From: Chitinibacter sp. GC72
Lineage (GTDB): Bacteria > Pseudomonadota > Gammaproteobacteria > Burkholderiales > Chitinibacteraceae
Assembly (NCBI RefSeq): GCF_009760905.1
Contig: NZ_VIRW01000007.1
Span: 62,001 to 126,000, forward strand
Length of the DNA stretch: 64,000 bases
Direction: 5' to 3'
Under the pieces are notes generated by a model, which was not told the DNA's origin, searched no databases, and saw nothing but the letters and a program-made list of their open reading frames with translations. The position numbers were made by a program, and so were the translations under genes. Below, one piece after another: positions 25,556 to 32,685 of the stretch (position 1 is the stretch's first letter; every line of letters begins with the position of its first letter).

Positions 25556-27361
25556 TTAGGGCATCACTTCGCCCAGAGCGTCGCGAGTGTTTGCACTGGC
25601 GACCGTTGGCGCGATTTTACGCTGTGCAATCGAAACGGTAAAAATTCCCCACTCGTCGATGCGCTGGCCGACTTTTTCAAAGCCTGCCGCAGCGACAAGC
25701 TGATCCATTTCAGCTTGCGTACGGCGACGCATCACCCACGCTTTACCATCCTTATGGCTGGTCAGCGTGCGGGCAATCATTTCCAGCTGCGGATGCCACG
25801 GCTGATTGGTGTAAACCAGATAGCCGCCTTCGGGAACGGCGGCGGCCAAACCGGCGAGCGAATCGCGGATGCCTTGGTTTTCGGGGAATAATTCGTACAG
25901 GCCGGACACCACGGCCAGCGTCGGCTGCGGGTCTAGCATTGCCAGACTCTCGCGATCAAAGGCATTGCCCTGGGCAAAGCGCGCCTTATCGCTCAGGCCG
26001 CGCTGCGCAATCATGTCCTGCCCCGCTTTAACGTTGATGTCGCTGTAGTCGCGCAGCAGCACATCATCAAACGGCAGGCCGTCAATCGCATCGAGAATAT
26101 AGCGGCCATGCCCGGCGGCGATATCGACAATGCGCACTGGTTTTCCCGCCGCGTGCAGGCTGCGCACCGCGTCGCCAATTAATTCCTGCAAGTGGATTTT
26201 GCGCTGACGGATGCCGCGCCAGCCGACCGAATCGAGATAGGCTCGATCACCGAGCTTGCCCAGCGGCGTAATGCCGTTGGCCTGATTGCGGTACACATAA
26301 TCGAGCGTCGAGCCCGAATCAAAACCGGTTTGCCAACCTAATTGAATCCCGCTGGATAATTTACCGATGCTCGCCAAAGTGCGGCGCGTAATGCCAAATT
26401 CCCAGCGCTTGGGGCTAAGCACGCTCAAAGGCTGTTGCAGGGAACGATACTCGTTATAGGTATAACCTTGAACGTCAGCCTGACTTAGATCAGGAGGCAA
26501 TACCCCCTGATCGACTTTGGCGATAAAACTGCGGATCAGCACAAAGGCTTTTTCGCGTTCCAGCTCGCCCAAGGTGTCGTGGTAAAAGCCATCCAGAATG
26601 TGCTTTTCTTTGACGCTAGAGCCCAAACGATCAAAAAACGCGTGCTGCGGGCCGTGGTGCACCACAAAATCCGCGCCCGAAATCAGCACTTGCGTCGGCA
26701 CGGTGATCGCGCCGGCGTCGTCGATAATGCGCTCGGCGGTGTCATACAGCGCCAGCAGAATATGCGAGGCAATCGGGCGCGTAATCAGCGGGTCGCGCTC
26801 ATAGCTGGCGATGCGCTCGGGGTCGTGGCTCAGAAAGCGCGCTTTAACATAGGAATTGACAAAAAACTGGCCGCGCAGTTTTTGCATTAGCGCAATGCCG
26901 GTACGCGCCGCAGGTACGTAGAGTTTCACTTTAAACGCAGGAGCCGCCAGCACCAGCGCACGGATATTCGGCGCATAATCGTGAACCCACGTACTGGCCA
27001 GCACCGCGCCGACGCTTTGCGCGATAACGATAATGTCTTGCGGCGCGTAGCCGTGCTCATGCGTGATGTGTTTGATAAAGCAATCCAGATCGCGCACCGT
27101 GCTCGCCAAGCTCGGCGAATAGCCACGCTGCCCCTCATTGCGGCCATGGCCGCGCGCGTCCCAGGCAAAGAAAGCCGCATCATCCAGACCCAGCTCGTCA
27201 ACAATATGCTGCACGCGGCCGGAGTGCTCGTGTCCGCGATGCAAGAGCACCACCGCTCGCCGTGCCCCACCCTCGCCCACCGCAGGCCAGTGACGGTAAA
27301 AAACCCCGTGCTGATCAAACGATGAAAACTGCTTTTCCTGGCATTCACGGATTTGACGCAT
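25556..27361 (-). CDS. ynbC: YnbC-like fusion of alpha/beta hydrolase and methyltransferase
   Basis: 601 residues. The first about 285 are an alpha/beta hydrolase of the lysophospholipase type: HRGHEHSGR, the nucleophile elbow AQSVG with Ser116 (Ala replaces the first Gly of GxSxG), the Asp region ISGADFVVHHG and the His in DGFYHDTLGE. The rest, from about 345, is a class I SAM methyltransferase with motif I IVDIAAGHGRYIL. The linker at about 285-302 is encoded by a copy of the palindromic repeat. AGGAG precedes the ATG. It is the last gene of an operon with plsC-, cdsA- and CDP-alcohol-transferase genes, the order of E. coli ynbABC, so it probably edits and methylates a phospholipid. The product is unknown. 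Confidence 0.8.
   Translation of the reverse strand: MRQIRECQEKQFSSFDQHGVFYRHWPAVGEGGARRAVVLLHRGHEHSGRVQHIVDELGLDDAAFFAWDARGHGRNEGQRGYSPSLASTVRDLDCFIKHITHEHGYAPQDIIVIAQSVGAVLASTWVHDYAPNIRALVLAAPAFKVKLYVPAARTGIALMQKLRGQFFVNSYVKARFLSHDPERIASYERDPLITRPIASHILLALYDTAERIIDDAGAITVPTQVLISGADFVVHHGPQHAFFDRLGSSVKEKHILDGFYHDTLGELEREKAFVLIRSFIAKVDQGVLPPDLSQADVQGYTYNEYRSLQQPLSVLSPKRWEFGITRRTLASIGKLSSGIQLGWQTGFDSGSTLDYVYRNQANGITPLGKLGDRAYLDSVGWRGIRQRKIHLQELIGDAVRSLHAAGKPVRIVDIAAGHGRYILDAIDGLPFDDVLLRDYSDINVKAGQDMIAQRGLSDKARFAQGNAFDRESLAMLDPQPTLAVVSGLYELFPENQGIRDSLAGLAAAVPEGGYLVYTNQPWHPQLEMIARTLTSHKDGKAWVMRRRTQAEMDQLVAAAGFEKVGQRIDEWGIFTVSIAQRKIAPTVASANTRDALGEVMP
26458..26505. repeat. Palindromic element inside the ynbC-like linker
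   Basis: On the plus strand GGTATAACC (26459-26467) and GGCAATACCC (26496-26505), 48 bp overall. Read through in frame it encodes about GVLPPDLSQADVQGYTY, exactly in the interdomain linker of the hydrolase-methyltransferase. Confidence 0.5.
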
Positions 27362-27367
27362 CAGATC

Positions 27368-28003
27368 TTACTCCTGTGTTGGAACAACTTTCTTGCGTAA
27401 ATATTGAAACTGCTCGGTAATTTCGGCTTTAAACAAAGGTCGCTCTGGCCGCCACGGCAAAACCCGGCCAATGGCAACATCGACAAAAAATGGAATCGGT
27501 AACCATTGCCCGCGCCCCATCGCGCGGCCAAGGCCGTGCATATACACCGGCACAATGGGCGCATTAGGAAACTCCTGCGCTAGATACCACAGGCCGGATT
27601 TAATTTCGGAGAGCTGCTCAGGCTCGCCGCGCGTGCCTTCAGGAAACAGTATTAATACCTTGCCTTGCTGCAGCACTTCGCGGCAGCCGGCGAGCGGATC
27701 GCTACCTTTTTTGGCGGTGCCGCGCTGCACCGGAATAATGCCGATCACCTGCGTGGCAAACCACGCCAGCGCACGGTTGCGCAAAAAATAATCCGCCGCC
27801 GCAGCCGGGCGGACATTAGCGATGTCTTTTAAATCAAACAGCGAATACAGCGTGAGAATGTCGAGGTGGCTATTGTGGTTGGCGATCACAATGGCTGGGC
27901 CTTGGTGCGGCAGGCGATCGGCGTTGCGCACCGTCAGCCCCAGCCACAGCCGCACGACAGGGCGCGCGATCAGCAGGACGAATAAGGTTCTGAGGTTAAA
28001 CAT
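27368..28003 (-). CDS. 1-acyl-glycerol-3-phosphate acyltransferase (PlsC-like)
   Basis: 211 residues. The HX4D catalytic motif is NHNSHLD near residue 40, and the substrate-binding FPEGTRG lies near 125. One N-terminal hydrophobic helix ties it to the membrane. The enzyme acylates lysophosphatidic acid or another lysophospholipid. The frame is open from 28297, but a GAGGAGGGG site precedes the ATG at 28003. It sits between the cdsA-like and ynbC-like genes with a 6-bp gap to the latter. E. coli ynbABC lacks this gene, so the operon here is an expanded form. Confidence 0.88.
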   Translation of the reverse strand: MFNLRTLFVLLIARPVVRLWLGLTVRNADRLPHQGPAIVIANHNSHLDILTLYSLFDLKDIANVRPAAAADYFLRNRALAWFATQVIGIIPVQRGTAKKGSDPLAGCREVLQQGKVLILFPEGTRGEPEQLSEIKSGLWYLAQEFPNAPIVPVYMHGLGRAMGRGQWLPIPFFVDVAIGRVLPWRPERPLFKAEITEQFQYLRKKVVPTQE

Positions 28004-28052
28004 GCCCCTCCTCGTTGCCGAAAAATGCGGCCTTCGAAAGATTTCGAAATCC

Positions 28053-28097
28053 AAAAGCATGCAGGCAAGGCCGTAACAACGCAGCATGCATGCTTTT
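28053..28097 (-). terminator. Hairpin between cdsA-like and plsC-like genes
   Basis: Perfect 11-bp arms AAAAGCATGCA (28053-28063) and TGCATGCTTTT (28087-28097) in the only sizeable gap of the operon (104 bp). On the minus strand it ends in TTTT, so it may be an attenuator or RNA-processing site lowering downstream expression. Confidence 0.5.
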
Positions 28098-28107
28098 GCC
28101 TTCACTT

Positions 28108-29046
28108 CTAGAAGTAGAGGTAACGGATAAAGTGGTAAAACAGTGGCGCGGTATAGGTGAGCGAATCGAGCCTGTCGAGTATCCCGCCATGCCCCGGCAA
28201 TAACGTTCCCGAATCCTTGACGCCCAAATCGCGCTTCACCGCCGAAATCACAATATCGCCAATAAATCCCATGGTGCCGATCAGTACGCCAGCACACGCA
28301 GCATACAGCGGCGAAAGTGGTGTCAGATACGGCGCGATCAGCCAGGCCAGCAAGGTCGTCGTGAAAATCCCGCCCAGTAATCCACCCAGGGTTTTATTCG
28401 GGCTAACCGTCGGGCTGGCTTTGCGTCGACCGATGGATTTGCCCCACAGATACTGCGCGACGTCATTGGCTTGCGTCAGCGCGACCAAGAAGAACACCAA
28501 CTTCGCGCCTTCTGCAGGCGAACCGGGTAAAGTGAGCAACGCGGCCAGATGCGAGAGGCTAAAGACGCAAATCATCAGGCCCCAATGCAAGCTAGACGCC
28601 GATTGCAAAAAGCCCTTGGTTTCGCCAATCAGCACCATGCGCATCGGCAACAGTAACAACATATACACCGGAATAAACAGTACAAACATGCCGTACCACG
28701 AAATGCCGATCCAGAAATACTGCAGCGGAATCGCCAGATACGCCCAGAACAGCACCACATGGTCGGCCTGGCGGGTGTTCGATAGCGTTAGATATTCTTT
28801 AAACGCCAGAAAGCTAATCAGACCAAATACGGCCAGTGCAATGTGCAATTGCCCGATCAGCGTGAGCGAAAACACCAGCACAATCCACCACCAGGTGTTA
28901 ATCCGCGCTTTAAGCTCGCGCCAGTCCTTGCCGGGATAACGCACGCCCAGAAGGGCTATCGTGCTGCTGGCCACAAGCAGTAGCGCAAATACGGCAAGCA
29001 GTGCCCAGCGCAGCGCTGGTGCCATCTGCAGCAGAAAGTCAGGCAT
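28108..29046 (-). CDS. ynbB: Phosphatidate cytidylyltransferase (CdsA/YnbB-like)
   Basis: 312 residues with about eight membrane helices. The C-terminal signature GDIVISAVKRDLGVKDSGTLLPGHGGILDRLDS is that of CTP:phosphatidate cytidylyltransferases. It makes CDP-diacylglycerol from phosphatidic acid and CTP in the inner membrane. The housekeeping cdsA usually lies in the dxr-bamA region; this copy is embedded in a ynbABC-like operon and overlaps the CDP-alcohol transferase gene by 8 bp, so it probably supplies that enzyme. Confidence 0.9.
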   Translation of the reverse strand: MPDFLLQMAPALRWALLAVFALLLVASSTIALLGVRYPGKDWRELKARINTWWWIVLVFSLTLIGQLHIALAVFGLISFLAFKEYLTLSNTRQADHVVLFWAYLAIPLQYFWIGISWYGMFVLFIPVYMLLLLPMRMVLIGETKGFLQSASSLHWGLMICVFSLSHLAALLTLPGSPAEGAKLVFFLVALTQANDVAQYLWGKSIGRRKASPTVSPNKTLGGLLGGIFTTTLLAWLIAPYLTPLSPLYAACAGVLIGTMGFIGDIVISAVKRDLGVKDSGTLLPGHGGILDRLDSLTYTAPLFYHFIRYLYF

Positions 29047-29680
29047 GTTTTACCTCGCTTAACATGGCGCGGGCGCGCTTGACGCAGGTGAGCAGCAATA
29101 ACAGCGTGAACGCCGCAAACACCCAGCTCAGCAGTGATGTGCCGCTGGGCAGCCAAGCCAACCCATGCGCCAGCCCCAGCACGCCCAGTGCAAAAGCACG
29201 GTCACTTTTACCCAGCGGGCCATCGTAACGGCGGCTTGCGCCCAGCATGGGGCCGAGCACTGCGATGTATTCGGTCAGCATGGATAAAATCAGCGACGCC
29301 AGAATCAGGGGCACGGCCAGCGCCTCATCCAGATACCAGGCCAGAATCATGAATGGCAGTAGCAGCGCCGCATCGGCGAGCACATCACCCACTTCGTTCA
29401 GAATTGCGCCCAGATGGCTTTGCTGCCCGTGCTCACGTGCCAACATACCGTCAATCGCGTTCAAGGCCATGCGGATAAACAGCCAGACTGGTAATAACAA
29501 CCAGACCCAGCGTGCTTCACTGTGCAATAACGTAGCCACACACAGCAGTATGCCCAGCGCCACCGAAACCAGCAGCGCGGCCATAGTCACCGCGTTCGCA
29601 GTGACACCCAGACGTGCCAGCTGACGCACCAGCGGCCGTAGCAGCTGCTGAAAAGCGGATTTGAGTTGATAAATCGACAT
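29039..29680 (-). CDS. ynbA: CDP-alcohol phosphatidyltransferase (YnbA-like) with Asn-substituted motif
   Basis: 213 residues, about six membrane helices. The family motif DxxDGxxAR(x8)GxxxDxxxD is present with exact spacing but reads Asn74-xx-Asp77-Gly78-xx-Ala81-Arg82...Gly91-xxx-Asn95-xxx-Asp99: two of the four metal or catalytic Asp are Asn. As far as I recall YnbA-type proteins share such changes, so this may define a subfamily rather than a dead enzyme. It would join a CDP-activated lipid and an alcohol. It is the first gene of the operon and is preceded by 640 bp without a gene. Confidence 0.85.
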   Translation of the reverse strand: MSIYQLKSAFQQLLRPLVRQLARLGVTANAVTMAALLVSVALGILLCVATLLHSEARWVWLLLPVWLFIRMALNAIDGMLAREHGQQSHLGAILNEVGDVLADAALLLPFMILAWYLDEALAVPLILASLILSMLTEYIAVLGPMLGASRRYDGPLGKSDRAFALGVLGLAHGLAWLPSGTSLLSWVFAAFTLLLLLTCVKRARAMLSEVKHA

Positions 29681-29984
29681 TCATTGGGGGGCCAAAGTCA
29701 TGATGCCGACATTATTATCATCGTTTTAACGTAATTGAAACCCGCAAGTGATGTAAGTTGCAGGTCCAGGTTTGGACACACTCGAAACGCCAAGCGATTA
29801 TTTTTTCTGTAAAAACAGGCATTTCCCTGCCGAACCGGGTTAAAGTAGCCAAAATTTGAACTGATAATTCAAGGGCTTAAACCATCAGTACAAACCTGTA
29901 GATCACGGCGGCTTTCACATCATGCCTAAAGCGGATCAGCGGCATGCGCAGGCGCTGCTCTGTGTAAAAATACAGCGCAGGGGC
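29681..29984. other. Gene-free upstream region of the ynbA-like operon
   Basis: About 300 bp with no credible ORF, tRNA or family repeat. It must hold the promoter of the minus-strand ynbA-like operon, but I cannot pick it out with confidence. Confidence 0.4.
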
Positions 29985-30013
29985 AAAAAAAAAACCGACC
30001 CAAGGGTCGGTTT
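29985..30013 (-). terminator. Minus-strand Rho-independent terminator
   Basis: Perfect 10-bp stem AAACCGACCC / GGGTCGGTTT (29992-30001 and 30004-30013). On the minus strand it is followed by a run of ten T including the stem's last three (the A tract at 29985-29994). It lies 310 bp after the cca stop, so it ends either a long cca 3' region or a separate small RNA. Confidence 0.85.
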
Positions 30014-30190
30014 CAAATCAAGAGCAAATACTCCCGATGTGCGCAAAAATCAGTTAGAGAAACTCTAACCACAGATCAAATGGTTCGTAAAAACCAAGCA
30101 ACTGCTCGCCAAGATGGGCACCTCAACCAGCAGATCAATCTGGGAAGGATAATACCAGAAGAGCTTTGCCGATTAGAATAGTGCTGCGCC
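30014..30190 (-). ncRNA. Candidate structured small RNA ending at the terminator
   Basis: Between cca and the strong minus-strand terminator there is no ORF. On the minus strand the segment contains compact hairpins, GTTAGAG-ttt-CTCTAAC and TGGTT-tttacg-AACCA, and then the terminator. This arrangement suggests a small RNA. A possible -10 (TATTCT) lies near 30171-30176 but I find no convincing -35. It does not match 6S RNA or other families I know. A long cca 3' untranslated region is the alternative. Confidence 0.25.
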
Positions 30191-30321
30191 AAAATTGTGC
30201 GCTATACCACATAGAAACCGCATAAATACTGGAAAAGTAAGGGATTACCCGTACATCAACGCCCCTTTTTCAAGCAGATCAACTGGTATCAAACCAATTT
30301 TTAAAACGATCATTTCAGGCA

Positions 30322-31533
30322 TTAGTTCAAAATTGCTGCCTTGATCGCCGCGATTCTGGCGCTCTCCACCGCCTGTGGGATCTGCTTTTTATCGCTGCAT
30401 TGCTGAGCAATTTCACCCGCGTTGACCGCATTGGCCGCCGCCAGCAAGCGGCGCAAATAGTCGGGCTGCGGATAATCGCAATTTTCAAACTGGTAACGTC
30501 CGCGCGCGTCGGCCAAACAGGCATCCAGCATCTGCCCGAAACGCTCCGGACGGCGGAAGGCGTCGCAGCGGATAAATAATTTCAGCACCGTTTCAGCGCG
30601 TAATTGTTGCGCGGTATGCACCAGCGTGTGCTCGCGACATGTCATGACCGCCAGATCGCGACAATCGCTGGGTACCCGCAAACGCTGGCACAGCGCCTCA
30701 ACTAGCGGCACGCCGCGCGCTTCGTGCATGATGTGCTGTGGTAAAACATCGGGCGGCGTCGTTGCCTTGCCCAAGTCATGGCACAGCGCGGCAAAACGCG
30801 TCACTAGCGGCGCCCCTTGCGCTGCGGCGTAGTCGAGCACCAGCATCGTGTGCAGCCCGGTATCGACTTCGGGGTGGTAGTCGGCGCGCTGCGGCACGCC
30901 CCACAGCGCGTCGATTTCCGGCGCAATGCGCGCCAGCGCGCCCGATTCTCTGAGCACCGCAAACATCAGGCTGGGCTTATCTTCCATCAGGCCTTTAGCC
31001 AGCTCCTGCCAGACGCGCTCGGGCACCAGATGATCGACTTCACCGTCGACGACCATTTGCTGCATTAGCCTCATGGTTTCCGGTGCGGTACTAAAACCAA
31101 ATCTGGCAGCAAATCGGGCGAGGCGCAAAATGCGCACCGGGTCCTCAGAAAACGCCGGCGAGACATGACGCAGCAATTTAGCCTGCAAATCGGCCTGACC
31201 ATTGAATGGATCAATAATCTGGCCATCGTCGCTCTGAGCCATGGCATTGATCGTCAAATCGCGGCGCAGCAAGTCTTCCTCCAGCGTCACCTCCGGGCTG
31301 GCATGAACAGTAAATCCGGTATAGCCATGGCCGCTTTTGCGCTCGGTTCGTGCAAGCGCATACTCTTGGCGGGTATCTGGATGTAGAAACACCGGAAAAT
31401 CTTTGCCCACCGCCTGATAGCCCAAATCCAGCATCTGCTGCGGTGTCGCGCCGACAACGACCCAATCAATATCTTTGACGGGCAAACCCAATAAACGGTC
31501 GCGCACTGCGCCGCCGACACGATAGACCTGCAT
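30322..31533 (-). CDS. cca: CCA-adding tRNA nucleotidyltransferase, multifunctional with HD domain
   Basis: 403 residues. The class II nucleotidyltransferase core begins [14 protein letters not shown], with the metal-binding KDIDWVVVG (DxD-like) and [10 protein letters not shown] motifs. The C-terminal HD domain ([11 protein letters not shown]) gives 2',3'-cyclic phosphodiesterase and phosphatase activity in bacterial Cca of this length. It repairs and completes the 3' CCA of tRNAs. It stands alone, divergent from cysK. Confidence 0.95.
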   Translation of the reverse strand: MQVYRVGGAVRDRLLGLPVKDIDWVVVGATPQQMLDLGYQAVGKDFPVFLHPDTRQEYALARTERKSGHGYTGFTVHASPEVTLEEDLLRRDLTINAMAQSDDGQIIDPFNGQADLQAKLLRHVSPAFSEDPVRILRLARFAARFGFSTAPETMRLMQQMVVDGEVDHLVPERVWQELAKGLMEDKPSLMFAVLRESGALARIAPEIDALWGVPQRADYHPEVDTGLHTMLVLDYAAAQGAPLVTRFAALCHDLGKATTPPDVLPQHIMHEARGVPLVEALCQRLRVPSDCRDLAVMTCREHTLVHTAQQLRAETVLKLFIRCDAFRRPERFGQMLDACLADARGRYQFENCDYPQPDYLRRLLAAANAVNAGEIAQQCSDKKQIPQAVESARIAAIKAAILN

Positions 31534-31627
31534 ATTCTTTCCTTAAAATGAAGAGTTACTTCAACTGGCCCAGCAAGTAAGACTACAATCTTCTAATTAT
31601 CCCCTATTTCACTCCAAGGATGGCCGT

Positions 31628-32557
31628 ATGAAAATCGCAAATGATGTGACCGAACTGATTGGCAAAACACCGCTGGTGCGCCTGAACCGCATCAACGACG
31701 GCGGCGCGACCATCGTCGCCAAGCTTGAATATATGAATCCATCGCATTCGGTCAAAGACCGCATCGCGGTCAGCATGATCGACGCGGCCGAAGCCGCTGG
31801 CAAAATCGGCCCGGACACGGTGATTGTCGAGCCGACTTCGGGCAATACCGGCATTGGTCTGGCAATGGTCTGCGCGGCGCGCGGCTACAAACTGGTGCTG
31901 ACGATGCCGGAAACGATGTCGAAAGAGCGTCGCGCACTCTTACGCGGATACGGTGCTGAGTTGATCCTGACGCCCGGGCCAGAAGGCATGGGTGGCGCGA
32001 TTGGCAAAGCCAAAGCGCTGACCGAAGAGCACACCAATTACTTTATGCCACAGCAGTTTGAAAACCCGGCCAATCCGGAAATTCACCGCAACACCACCGC
32101 CGTTGAATTGTGGGAAGACACTGATGGCCAGATCGACATTCTGATTTCCGGCGTCGGCACCGGCGGCACGATTACCGGCGTGGCCGAAGTGATCAAAGCG
32201 AAAAAGCCATCATTCCAGGCGATTGCCATCGAGCCCGATGCCAGCCCGGTACTCAGCGGCGGTGCCAAAGGCCCGCACCCGATTCAGGGGATTGGCGCGG
32301 GATTTGTGCCAGCGGTGTTGAATACAGCGATTTACGACGAAGTGATTCGCGTAACGAACGACGACGCTTTCGCGACAGCACGTGCGATGGCGACGCAGGA
32401 AGGGATTTTGTGCGGCATTTCAGCCGGCGCAGCTACATGGGCAGCGATTCAGGTTGCACGCCGGCCGGAAAACGCCGGCAAGCTGATTGCGGTGATTATC
32501 CCGTCATTTGGCGAGCGCTATTTGTCGACCAAGCTGTTTGAAGGTTTGGCCGACTAA
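31628..32557 (+). CDS. cysK: Cysteine synthase (O-acetylserine sulfhydrylase)
   Basis: 309 residues. The PLP-binding Lys43 lies in NPSHSVKDR, the substrate loop is TSGNTGIG, the PLP phosphate loop is GTGGT and the [16 protein letters not shown] segment is typical of CysK rather than CysM. It forms cysteine from O-acetylserine and sulfide in the cytoplasm. AAGGATGGCCGT precedes the ATG. A 55-bp palindromic repeat follows between it and the converging sensor gene and may terminate both. Confidence 0.95.
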   Translation: MKIANDVTELIGKTPLVRLNRINDGGATIVAKLEYMNPSHSVKDRIAVSMIDAAEAAGKIGPDTVIVEPTSGNTGIGLAMVCAARGYKLVLTMPETMSKERRALLRGYGAELILTPGPEGMGGAIGKAKALTEEHTNYFMPQQFENPANPEIHRNTTAVELWEDTDGQIDILISGVGTGGTITGVAEVIKAKKPSFQAIAIEPDASPVLSGGAKGPHPIQGIGAGFVPAVLNTAIYDEVIRVTNDDAFATARAMATQEGILCGISAGAATWAAIQVARRPENAGKLIAVIIPSFGERYLSTKLFEGLAD

Positions 32558-32603
32558 GCCAGCGACGAACTAACGCCGAAAAACAAAGCGGCGCAGCAAT
32601 ACC

Positions 32604-32658
32604 AATGGGTATTGCCATACAGCCTTTATTAAAAAAGGGCTACACGGCAATACCCATT
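32604..32658. repeat. Palindromic element, intergenic copy 5 (near perfect)
   Basis: Perfect 13-bp arms AATGGGTATTGCC (32604-32616) and GGCAATACCCATT (32646-32658), with further inner pairing (AGCCTTT / AAGGGCT). Lies between convergent cysK and the CHASE-PAS gene, 28 bp from the end of the latter. Confidence 0.85.
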
Positions 32659-32685
32659 ATATTTTTCAATAAGGCAAAATCATCA

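Noticed and set aside
30014-30190. 6S RNA gene
   Set aside because: No long closing stem with a central bubble and no match to the conserved 6S segments.
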